From contig JAFATB010000023.1 of the NCBI GenBank assembly GCA_019244185.1, positions 1 through 64,000 of the forward strand: a stretch of 64,000 nucleotides of DNA, written 5' to 3'. The DNA comes from Acidobacteriota bacterium (GTDB lineage Bacteria > Acidobacteriota > Thermoanaerobaculia > Gp7-AA8). Position numbers and translations under genes: made by a program. Positions 37,241 to 43,420 of this stretch are shown here, in pieces. How positions within the stretch are numbered: position 1 is the stretch's first letter; each line of letters opens with the position of its first letter. Under the pieces are notes generated by a model. It ran no database searches. It worked only from the letters and a program-made list of their open reading frames with translations, and was not told the origin of the DNA.

Positions 37241-37390
37241 GCGCTAAGGGCCGAGCCGACCCTCACGTACGGCTGCCGCGCGAGTTCACGATGTGGCGGA
37301 TGCACGAGAGACGGCGACGAGCTCGCGTGCAGCCGCGCCGGATGAAATCGCGCTGCAGCCGTACGTGCAACTGGGCTCGGCCCTTAGCGC
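37241..37390. repeat. 150-bp element bounded by 36-bp imperfect inverted repeats
   Basis: The arm 37241-37276 (starting GCGCTAAGGGCCGAGCC, ending ACGTACGGCTGC) is matched in reverse by 37355-37390 with a few mismatches in the middle. Between the arms, GCTGC- and GCGCGAG-type motifs recur. It occupies the gap between the 5' end of pilD and the 3' end of the selenocysteine tRNA. It could be a REP/MITE-like element or a large transcribed hairpin. No ORF with coding character is inside. Confidence 0.7.
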
Positions 37391-37413
37391 ACCGGGCCGC
37401 GCCCGGCGGCCGG

Positions 37414-37508
37414 CGGAGGCGTGTCGGAATCGAACCAACCTTTCGACGCTTCCGCGCCGAAACAACGGTTTTGAAGACCGCGGGAGCCACCAGACCCCAT
37501 TCGCCTCC
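37414..37508 (-). tRNA. selC: tRNA-Sec (anticodon UCA)
   Basis: This is a 95-nt selenocysteine tRNA that decodes UGA. Read on the minus strand it has acceptor GGAGGCGA/ACGCCTCC (seven Watson-Crick pairs plus an A-A at the eighth) and the hallmark six-pair D stem with a four-base loop (GGGGTC-TGGT-GGCTCC). The anticodon arm GCGGT-CTTCAAA-ACCGT carries anticodon TCA. A very long variable arm has nine base pairs closed by GGAA, and the T arm is GTTGG-TTCGATT-CCGAC. The discriminator is G, as in other bacterial tRNA-Sec, and CCA is not encoded (CCG follows). Two UGA-containing genes lie 5 and 9 kb away. selA, selB and selD must be elsewhere. Confidence 0.95.
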
Positions 37509-37582
37509 CGGTTTCCGGGCTGGCGACGATACCTGAAACGCGGCTCGCGCGTCGATGAGACCTGCTGCGCTCGATCGGTCGG

Positions 37583-38516
37583 GTGGTGTTGGCGACGGTA
37601 GGTGCGGGGGTCGTGGCGTTTCTCGTGTTCGCGGCGGTGTTACGCCAGCCGGTGCTCTCCGCGCCGCGGTATGGAGGTGCGCGTGCGAGCGCGGAGGTGC
37701 TTCGTCAACACGTTGACTTTCTGGCGAAGAGCGTGTTGCCGCGGAGTGCGGCGCATCCGGAGAACCTCGATCGCGCGGCGGCGTACATCGCGGACGCGTT
37801 TCGACGCGCGGGTGCGGAGGTCGTGGAGCAACCGTTCCGCGCGCGCGGACGCGTGTCCCGCAACGTCATCGCGCGGTTCGGACCGCGCGATGCGCGGCAG
37901 CCGCTGCTCGTGGTCGGCGCGCACTACGACGCGTTCGGCGAGACGGGCGCGCTGCCCGGCGCCGACGACAACGCGAGCGGCACCGCGGGTCTCCTCGAGC
38001 TCGCCCGCATCCTCCGCGACTCCAACGTGCACGCGCCCGTGGAGCTCGTCGCCTTCACGACGGAAGAGCCGCCGTTCTTCGGCTCGGAGGAGATGGGAAG
38101 CGCGGTCCACGCCGCGTCGCTTGCGGGACGACCGGTGCGCGGCATGATCAGTCTGGAGATGATCGGCGTCTTCTCTGGCGAGCAGACGTGGCCATCGCCG
38201 CTCTTCGCGTGGCTCTACACCGATCGGAGCGACTTCATCGCCGTCGCCGGCGGCTGGTCGGATCGCGCGCTTGCGCGTCAGGTGAAGCGCGGCATCCGCG
38301 GCGTGGGCGGCGTCGACGTCTACTCGTTCAGCGGTGCGCGAGAACTGTCCGACGCTTCCGACCAGCGCAGCCACTGGGCGCGCGGCTGGACGGCGGTCAT
38401 CGTCACCGACACCGAGTACCTGCGCAATCCGCGCTACCACACGAACCGCGACACCGCGGAGACGCTCGACTACGCGTTGATGGCGCGCGTTGTCGACGGC
38501 GTCGCGAACGCGGTCA

Positions 38517-38536
<20 letters not shown>
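37583..38536 (+). CDS. M28 family zinc aminopeptidase, membrane-anchored or exported
   Basis: This 317-residue protein has an N-terminal hydrophobic segment (LATVGAGVVAFLVFAAVL) acting as signal or anchor. The M28 zinc-peptidase domain has ligands and catalytic residues in VVGAHYDAFGE, LPGADDNASGTAGLLELAR, FTTEEPPFFGSEEMGS and HTNRDTAETLDY. It would trim N-terminal residues from peptides in the periplasm. The first usable start is GTG at 37583. Its 3' end overlaps the convergent exbD by 20 bp. Confidence 0.86.
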
Positions 38537-38939
<403 letters not shown>

Positions 38940-38947
38940 GTCGCCTC

Positions 38948-39394
38948 CTACTGCCCGCCGCCGGCCATCTGCCTGCCCGCCATCTGGTTCTCGGTGAGGA
39001 TTGCCACGCCGCGGAACTCCGCCGCGTTCGCCGCGCGCATCACCGTGCGGATCTTCCCGAAGTTAATGCGCTTGTCCGCTTTGAGCAGCACCGCGCGCGT
39101 CGGGTCCTTCTGATATTCGGCTCGCAGATACGTGTCGAGCTGTTTGTCGGGAATCCAGTTCTGGCCGACGAAGACCGTGCCGTCCGACTTCACGGAGATG
39201 ATCAGATCGCTCGGCTGCCCCGGCTTCTTCTCGGCGTGCGGACCCGCGGGCAGCAACACGTCGACGCCCTGCTGCAGCATGGGCGTGACGACCATAAAGA
39301 TGATGAGCAGCACGAGGCAGACGTCGACGAGCGGCGTGACGTTGATCTCGCTCCTGACTTCGTCGGGGCTTCCGCCGCCGGCTCCGAATGCCAT
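38948..39394 (-). CDS. exbD: ExbD/TolR biopolymer transport protein (first copy)
   Basis: This 148-residue ExbD homologue has INVTPLVDVCLVLLIIFMVVTP in the transmembrane helix, again with the key Asp. A periplasmic domain with LIISVKSDGTVFVG and ADKRINFGKIRTVM follows. The C-terminal tail MAGRQMAGGGQ is low complexity. It lies 9 bp downstream of exbB and 8 bp upstream of the second exbD. Confidence 0.92.
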   Translation of the reverse strand: MAFGAGGGSPDEVRSEINVTPLVDVCLVLLIIFMVVTPMLQQGVDVLLPAGPHAEKKPGQPSDLIISVKSDGTVFVGQNWIPDKQLDTYLRAEYQKDPTRAVLLKADKRINFGKIRTVMRAANAAEFRGVAILTENQMAGRQMAGGGQ

Positions 39395-39403
39395 CGCTCG
39401 CTC

Positions 39404-40117
39404 CTACGTCGTGGCCCGCGCCCGCGCGCGCGCTTCGTTCTTGATGAAGTAGTCGATCAGCTGCGACGAGGAGTTCGACATCTCGACCTGGAATCGCTCG
39501 ACCTTGTTGAGGAAGTAGTTGTACATCCACACCGCGGGCACGGCGACGAAGAGGCCGAGCGCGGTCGTCGCGAGCGCTTCCGCGATGCCGGCCGACACGG
39601 CGCCAAGACCGCCCGAGCCGGAGATGGCCATGCCGCGGAACGCGTTGATGATGCCGATGACGGTGCCGAAGAGACCGACGAACGGCGCGGTCGTCGAGAT
39701 CGTGGCGAGGTTGCCGAGGCCTTTCTTCATCTCCGCCGTCGTCATCAGCGTCTCACGCTCGATCGCCCTCTTTCCCGACTCGACGATGTCGAAGTCCTCG
39801 GGGAGCTCCTGCGACGACTGATACTGAAACTCCGTGAGGCCCGCCGACAGCACGCGCGCGAGGTGGCTGTGGCGGAAGCGGCGGTCCTTCGTGAAGTTGA
39901 TCGCCTGATCGAGCTTGTGATCGCGCAGCAGAGGCGTGACGCCGAGGGCGACCTGCAGCGACTCTTTCTTCGCGCGCTGGAAGCGCCACAGACGCTCGAC
40001 CGCGATCGTGAGCGACCAGATCGACATGAGGAGCAAGACCGACGCGACGCCCTTGCCCAGCAGCGTCATCGACTGCCACATGCCCAAGATACTGAAACTG
40101 GCGTCCATCCCTTCCAT
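39404..40117 (-). CDS. exbB: ExbB/TolQ/MotA-type proton channel protein
   Basis: This 237-residue protein has three membrane helices: the first near 12-34 (LLGKGVASVLLLMSIWSLTIAVE), and the last two around TISTTAPFVGLFGTVIGIINAF and GIAEALATTALGLFVAVPAV, the conserved MotA_ExbB channel region with its Thr and Pro residues. The ATG at 40117 follows GAGGAG; an ATG at 40108 is also possible. It lies 17 bp downstream of tonB. Confidence 0.92.
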   Translation of the reverse strand: MEGMDASFSILGMWQSMTLLGKGVASVLLLMSIWSLTIAVERLWRFQRAKKESLQVALGVTPLLRDHKLDQAINFTKDRRFRHSHLARVLSAGLTEFQYQSSQELPEDFDIVESGKRAIERETLMTTAEMKKGLGNLATISTTAPFVGLFGTVIGIINAFRGMAISGSGGLGAVSAGIAEALATTALGLFVAVPAVWMYNYFLNKVERFQVEMSNSSSQLIDYFIKNEARARARATT

Positions 40118-40134
40118 GCTGCACGTCTCCTCTG

Positions 40135-40923
40135 CTATTCGATTTTGAAGTTGATCGTGAGGTTGTAATACACCGGCACCGCCTGTCCGTTGAGCGTGCC
40201 CGGTCTGAACTTCCACTGCCGCAGCGCGTTGAGCGCCGTTTCATCGAGCCCCATCCCAAGACTCTTGAGGATGCGCGCCTCGGTCACGTTGCCGTTGCGA
40301 TCGATGACCGCCTCGATGATCACGAATCCCTGCACGCGCGCACGCCGCGCGACGTCCGTATACAACGGATCTACGCGTTTGACGATCACCGGCGCCTTGA
40401 CGTTCCCTCCGACGCGCACCGGGACGTCGCCGGTGCCGCCGACCTGGCCGCCCAACTGCCCGCCGAGCTGACCGCCGACCACGCCGCCGACGACACCACC
40501 CACCACGCCACCGACGACGCCACCTTCGACGCCGCCGACCACGCCGCCTTCCACGCCGCCGGTCGTGTCGGTGTCGGCGGAGGTCTCGGGGACGTCGGGC
40601 ACGTCCTGCGGGACTTCGGTCGGCTGCCGGAACGTCGGCTGCTTCGGCGTCTCGTGCGGCGTCTCGACTTTCGGTTTCGGATGCGAGGCGCCCGACGCGG
40701 GGGCGGGCGGCGGCGGGGGTGGAGGCGGCGGTGGGGGCGCGGAGGTGACGATGAACGCCGCGATCGGTTTCTCGACGGTCTCGGGATGCTCGTGAACGTA
40801 CATCCCCGCCGCCACGACGGCGCCGACGATGCCGAGGTGAATGACCGCGGAAATCACGGCGGTGATCCACCCGCCCTTCTTCTTGTCTTTCCCCGCGGAT
40901 TCGATGAGCACATCGTCGAACAT
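40135..40923 (-). CDS. tonB: TonB-family energy transducer
   Basis: This 262-residue protein has a short cytosolic N-terminus, one transmembrane anchor (about 19-42), an eleven-proline run (63-73) and a Lys/Pro/Glu spacer. A glycine-valine repeat block (122-163) is followed by the C-terminal TonB domain (DPLYTDVARRARVQGFVIIEAVIDRNGNV, ALRQWKFRPGTLNGQAVPVYYNLTINF). It carries proton-motive energy from ExbB-ExbD to outer-membrane receptors. No TonB-dependent receptor gene is in the window. ATG 40923 has GGGGA upstream. The repeated block is unusual for TonB and may set the reach across the periplasm. Confidence 0.92.
   Translation of the reverse strand: MFDDVLIESAGKDKKKGGWITAVISAVIHLGIVGAVVAAGMYVHEHPETVEKPIAAFIVTSAPPPPPPPPPPPAPASGASHPKPKVETPHETPKQPTFRQPTEVPQDVPDVPETSADTDTTGGVEGGVVGGVEGGVVGGVVGGVVGGVVGGQLGGQLGGQVGGTGDVPVRVGGNVKAPVIVKRVDPLYTDVARRARVQGFVIIEAVIDRNGNVTEARILKSLGMGLDETALNALRQWKFRPGTLNGQAVPVYYNLTINFKIE
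40435..40560 (-). repeat. GGVVGG-type coding repeats in tonB
   Basis: Codons 122-163 encode about ten tandem units of G-G-V-x, in the order GGVEGGVVGG, then GGVVGG copies, ending GGQLGGQLGGQVGG. The underlying DNA repeats a 12-bp period with small changes, so copy number could vary between strains by slippage. Confidence 0.8.
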
Positions 40924-41024
40924 CGCGAATCCCCTTTGTTTCGAGGACAACGGCCTGTGCTGAAGTAGTGCCAAACGGTTCGACACCGCCCGCTCGCGGG
41001 GAGAAACCGGCGCCGGCGTTGCCG

Positions 41025-41750
41025 TTACGGGCGGTTCGCCGCCCGCAGCAAGGCGAGGAAGCGCTGCGCGTCGCGCACGCGCGGGACGTTGTTGAACATG
41101 ACGTAGGTCTCGGGCGTCCGCGGCAGCCGCGCGATGAGCGTCCGCAGCTCGTCGTCCGTGTAGACGTGATACGCGTTCCCGATGCCGTGCAGCCGCCAGT
41201 AGGTGAGCGGCTGCTCGATCGCGTCGCGGTCGAACGGATCGACGACATGCGTCAGCGCGAGCTCGCCGCAGAGTTCCGCGATCAGCTCCTGCGGCCACGG
41301 CCCGCGCGGCTCCCACAGGAACCGCACGCCGTCCGGACGCTCGACGTTCGTAAAGAAGCGTCGCAGGTTTACGACGTTCGCGTCTTCCGCGCGAAAACTC
41401 GCCGGACATTGAAAGAGAATCGCCGTCGCGCGCAGGATCCGCGCCGCCTCGACGGTCGAGTCCCACGCGCGCCGCAGAATGGGCGTCCATTGAAAGCCGC
41501 CGCATTGTGCGCGCTCGTCGTCATTGAGCGGCGTGCGCAGACGCCGATAAGTGCGGCTTGACGAGCGATGCGTAATGAGCTGCCAAGCCTTGATCGTGAA
41601 TTCGAACCCTTCCGGCGCCTGCTCCCGCCACCGGAGCATGGTGCGCGGCGCGGGCGGCTCATAAAACGTCTGCTGCACTTCGACGAGTGGGAAGGTCTCG
41701 AAGTAGTCGCGGATGTTCATGGTGAAGCCGCAGAGGCCGACTTTGATCAT
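41025..41750 (-). CDS. DUF72 domain protein (YecE-like TIM barrel)
   Basis: This 241-residue protein has the DUF72 pattern: VGLCGFTMNIRDYFETFPLVEVQQTFYEPP at the N-terminus (given as VGLCGFTMNIRDYF and VEVQQTFYEPP), FTIKAWQLITH, ILFQCPASF, RFLWEPRGPW and YWRLHGIG. The fold is a TIM barrel and the biochemical role is not established. It stands alone between the ton operon and the tRNA-Ala terminator. Confidence 0.88.
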   Translation of the reverse strand: MIKVGLCGFTMNIRDYFETFPLVEVQQTFYEPPAPRTMLRWREQAPEGFEFTIKAWQLITHRSSSRTYRRLRTPLNDDERAQCGGFQWTPILRRAWDSTVEAARILRATAILFQCPASFRAEDANVVNLRRFFTNVERPDGVRFLWEPRGPWPQELIAELCGELALTHVVDPFDRDAIEQPLTYWRLHGIGNAYHVYTDDELRTLIARLPRTPETYVMFNNVPRVRDAQRFLALLRAANRP

Positions 41751-41809
41751 GCGCAGCGTTCAGGGAGCAAGAAGGCCGCCCATCAACAGCGCGCGCGGCG
41801 CGCAGTCGG

Positions 41810-41845
41810 AAAAACGAAAAGCGCCGGTCATGCCTGACCGGCGCT
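41810..41845 (-). terminator. Rho-independent terminator of tRNA-Ala
   Basis: An 11-bp perfect stem (41820-41830 with 41835-41845, 4-nt loop) is followed on the minus strand by TTTTCGTTTTT. It lies 18 bp beyond the 3' end of the minus-strand tRNA-Ala. Confidence 0.92.
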
Positions 41846-41862
41846 GCATCGTCTTCGGGAAT

Positions 41863-41939
41863 TGGTGGAGCCGATGAGGATCGAACTCACGACCTCCTGA
41901 ATGCCATTCAGGCGCTCTCCCAAACTGAGCTACGGCCCC
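41863..41939 (-). tRNA. tRNA-Ala (anticodon GGC)
   Basis: This 77-nt cloverleaf is read on the minus strand. Acceptor GGGGCCG/CGGCTCC contains the G3-U70 wobble that identifies alanine tRNAs. The D stem is GCTC/GAGC, the anticodon arm CCTGA-ATGGCAT-TCAGG has anticodon GGC, and the T arm is GTGAG-TTCGATC-CTCAT. The discriminator is A and CCA is encoded. Confidence 0.97.
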
Positions 41940-42221
41940 ACGTTCTCGTCGCGCGACCGAGGCGCGAAGAGCAACGCCGCTAACGCGGCGGCACCTGAAA
42001 AATTTCAGGGCGGGCGCATTCTACGGGAGTGCGTTAGCATTCGGCAATGCGCAGGGGAAAGCCGAAGTTCGGTCGCCAGCGATCGGCCAGCGGAGCGTTC
42101 TCGCTCTCCCGTTCCCTCCCCGCGCTCAAGCTGCCGCGCTCCGCGGCGGCCGCGTCCGGTGCCCGCCCGAAGCCGCGCATCGGGAAGCCCTCACCGGCCG
42201 GCGGTGTTAGGGGCGGCCGGA

Positions 42222-42500
42222 ATGGATGAACAGGAACCGTTGCACCCGGCCATCCGCGGTCTGAAGACCGTCTGCCGCTGCAACAACATCAAATACCGCA
42301 CGATCGAGCGGGCCATCCGCGAGGGAGCGCACACGCTGACGCAGGTCGCGAACCGCACCACCGCCACGATGGGCGAGTGCGGCGGCTCCTGCACGCCGGA
42401 CGTTCAGGCCATGCTCGACGAGCTGGCCCCCGCGTATACGCAACTCCCGAAAGCCGCCCCGGCGGCAAATCCGGATGCATGGTGGGTACGGAAGAAATGA
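42222..42500 (+). CDS. Bfd-like [2Fe-2S] ferredoxin domain protein
   Basis: This 92-residue protein has a BFD-like [2Fe-2S]-binding fold. Cysteines 18 and 20 (VCRCNN) and 53 and 57 (GECGGSC) form the C-x-C ... C-x(3)-C cluster site. Between them lies the helix TIERAIREGAHTLTQV typical of Bfd, NirB and assimilatory reductase domains. Its stop codon overlaps the start of the ArsC-like selenoprotein as ATGA, so the two are co-translated, and a redox partnership is likely (inference). The 200 bp upstream hold no convincing gene. Confidence 0.85.
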   Translation: MDEQEPLHPAIRGLKTVCRCNNIKYRTIERAIREGAHTLTQVANRTTATMGECGGSCTPDVQAMLDELAPAYTQLPKAAPAANPDAWWVRKK

Positions 42501-42841
42501 CGAAAACTCTCGAGGTCTACCTCAAGCCTTCCTGAACGAGCTGCCGCAAGGCGGTGGCCGACCTGGAAGGTCGGGGATACGAACTGGTGAAGCACAACCT
42601 CGCGAACGACCGCCCGAGCCGCGAGCTCCTCGCGCGCCTCATCGACGAGCACGGACTCGACTCCGTGATGAACGCGCGCAGCCCCGCCTTCAAAGCCCGC
42701 AACCTCGGCGAGCGGAAGCTGGACAAGGCGGAAGCGATCGCGCTGATGCTCGAGGATCCGAACCTCATCCGGAGGCCGCTCGTCCTCGGCAAGCGCCGCG
42801 TCGTCTTCGGTCACAAGCCGGAGGAGTACGACGGCCTGTGA
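42497..42841 (+). CDS. ArsC/Spx-like selenoprotein with a U-x-x-C redox motif (UGA at 42533-42535)
   Basis: This is a 114-residue thioredoxin-fold protein of the ArsC/Spx/YffB family in which codon 13 is an in-frame TGA. Read through, the N-terminus is MTKTLEVYLKPS-U-TSCRKAVADLE, matching the family active site N/K-P-x-C-T/S-x-C with Sec replacing the first Cys and Cys16 as resolving residue. Downstream family features are intact: RSPAFKARNL, and IRRPLVLGKRRVVFGHKPEEY at the C-terminus. Starting instead at GTG 42554 deletes the active-site strand and has no initiation signal. A SECIS-like hairpin follows the TGA, and tRNA-Sec lies 5 kb away. ATGA couples it to the ferredoxin gene and GTGA to the next gene. 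It is probably a thiol/selenol reductase; arsenate reduction is unproven. Confidence 0.88.
42558..42574 (+). promoter_or_regulatory. Putative bacterial SECIS stem-loop of the ArsC-like gene
   Basis: CCGACCT (42558-42564) pairs perfectly with AGGTCGG (42568-42574), leaving apical loop GGA at 42565-42567. The loop starts 30 nt after the in-frame TGA, inside the coding region, as expected for a SelB-binding bacterial SECIS. G in the first loop positions fits the known preference. Confidence 0.75.
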
Positions 42842-43110
42842 CGATGATTACGCCGTCGGCGATGGCCATCGCCACGATCACGGTGATGCTCTGGATCGTC
42901 TGGAGCGACACGATCCGCGCGAAGCGGCCCGCGCCGATCCTCTACGCGGTGCGCGTGGCGCTGTATCTCATCGTCACCGGGCTCTTGATCCTGAACCTCG
43001 TGCGCTACCCGCGGCTGTACAGCAGCGGCGCGCGCGCCGTTACCATCGTGGCCGCTTTGACCGGCCTCGTCGGTGCAGTGTATTTCGCACGGAGGCTCGT
43101 AAAGCGTTAG
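42838..43110 (+). CDS. Small inner-membrane protein of unknown function
   Basis: This 90-residue protein is predicted by eye to have three membrane segments (about 6-22, 38-56 and 67-84). The loops are basic (DTIRAKRPAP and ARRLVKR at the end). No family is recognised. GTG at 42838 overlaps the selenoprotein stop as GTGA; an internal ATG at 42844 is the alternative. Coupling to the ferredoxin and ArsC-like selenoprotein suggests a membrane partner for that redox pair. Confidence 0.7.
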   Translation: MTMITPSAMAIATITVMLWIVWSDTIRAKRPAPILYAVRVALYLIVTGLLILNLVRYPRLYSSGARAVTIVAALTGLVGAVYFARRLVKR

Positions 43111-43154
43111 TTGTGTGGAAATGGAAACCTTTCCGAGTCTTAGTTCCGTATCAG

Positions 43155-43183
43155 TAGACAGTGCGGAAAAAATGCACTATGAT
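43155..43183 (+). promoter_or_regulatory. Sigma-70-type promoter for the structured RNA
   Basis: TAGACA (43155-43160) and TATGAT (43178-43183) are separated by exactly 17 bp. Transcription would begin near 43190, at the 5' end of the closing stem of the RNA described next. Confidence 0.75.
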
Positions 43184-43189
43184 GCTTCT

Positions 43190-43331
43190 GGGTTCGGTGA
43201 GGGTTGGCAGCTCTCCGAAGCGGATCTGACGAAGTCGCGGGGCCTGCGAATCTCTCTCTCTCGATCTCCCACGACGATACGGCTACCCACAAGCCGTCCT
43301 AGCGTCGATCCTCGGCCGGACCCACTTTTTT
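43190..43331 (+). ncRNA. Structured non-coding RNA of unassigned class
   Basis: From the predicted start to the first T-run the sequence folds with its ends closed. 43189-43197 pairs with 43316-43324, and 43199-43202 pairs with 43310-43313. An internal hairpin formed by CGACG-AT-ACGGCT and AGCCGT-CCTAG-CGTCG has the loop ACCCACA. A run of six T follows the closing stem at 43326-43331, and a strong terminator stands 13 bp further on. There is no ORF with coding character. The closed-end shape recalls 6S or SRP RNA, but I cannot find the diagnostic SRP loop. If transcription reads through to the second terminator, the RNA is about 180 nt, close to 6S. Confidence 0.6.
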
Positions 43332-43343
43332 GCTGATGATTCG

Positions 43344-43371
43344 GAGCCGCGATTCTCGCGGCTCTTTTTTT
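43344..43371 (+). terminator. Rho-independent terminator
   Basis: GAGCCGCGA (43344-43352) pairs perfectly with TCGCGGCTC (43356-43364) around loop TTC, followed by seven T (43365-43371). It ends the structured RNA transcript and separates it from the YfhO-like gene 50 bp downstream. Confidence 0.93.
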
Positions 43372-43420
43372 CCTCCACGGAGCGCGGCTCCTGTCCGTTT
43401 TGCGACAATCCCCCCGTTTC

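Noticed and set aside
40435..40560. CRISPR-like periodic repeat
   Set aside because: The period is 12 bp, the repeats are in frame and encode GGVx units of TonB. There are no spacers and no cas genes.
42047..42229. 60-residue ORF upstream of the ferredoxin gene
   Set aside because: Basic low-complexity product, no ribosome site and no recognisable domain; it overlaps the ferredoxin start.
43115..43336. 73-residue ORF across the structured RNA
   Set aside because: It covers the promoter and the RNA stem, has no codon bias like the neighbours and no domain.
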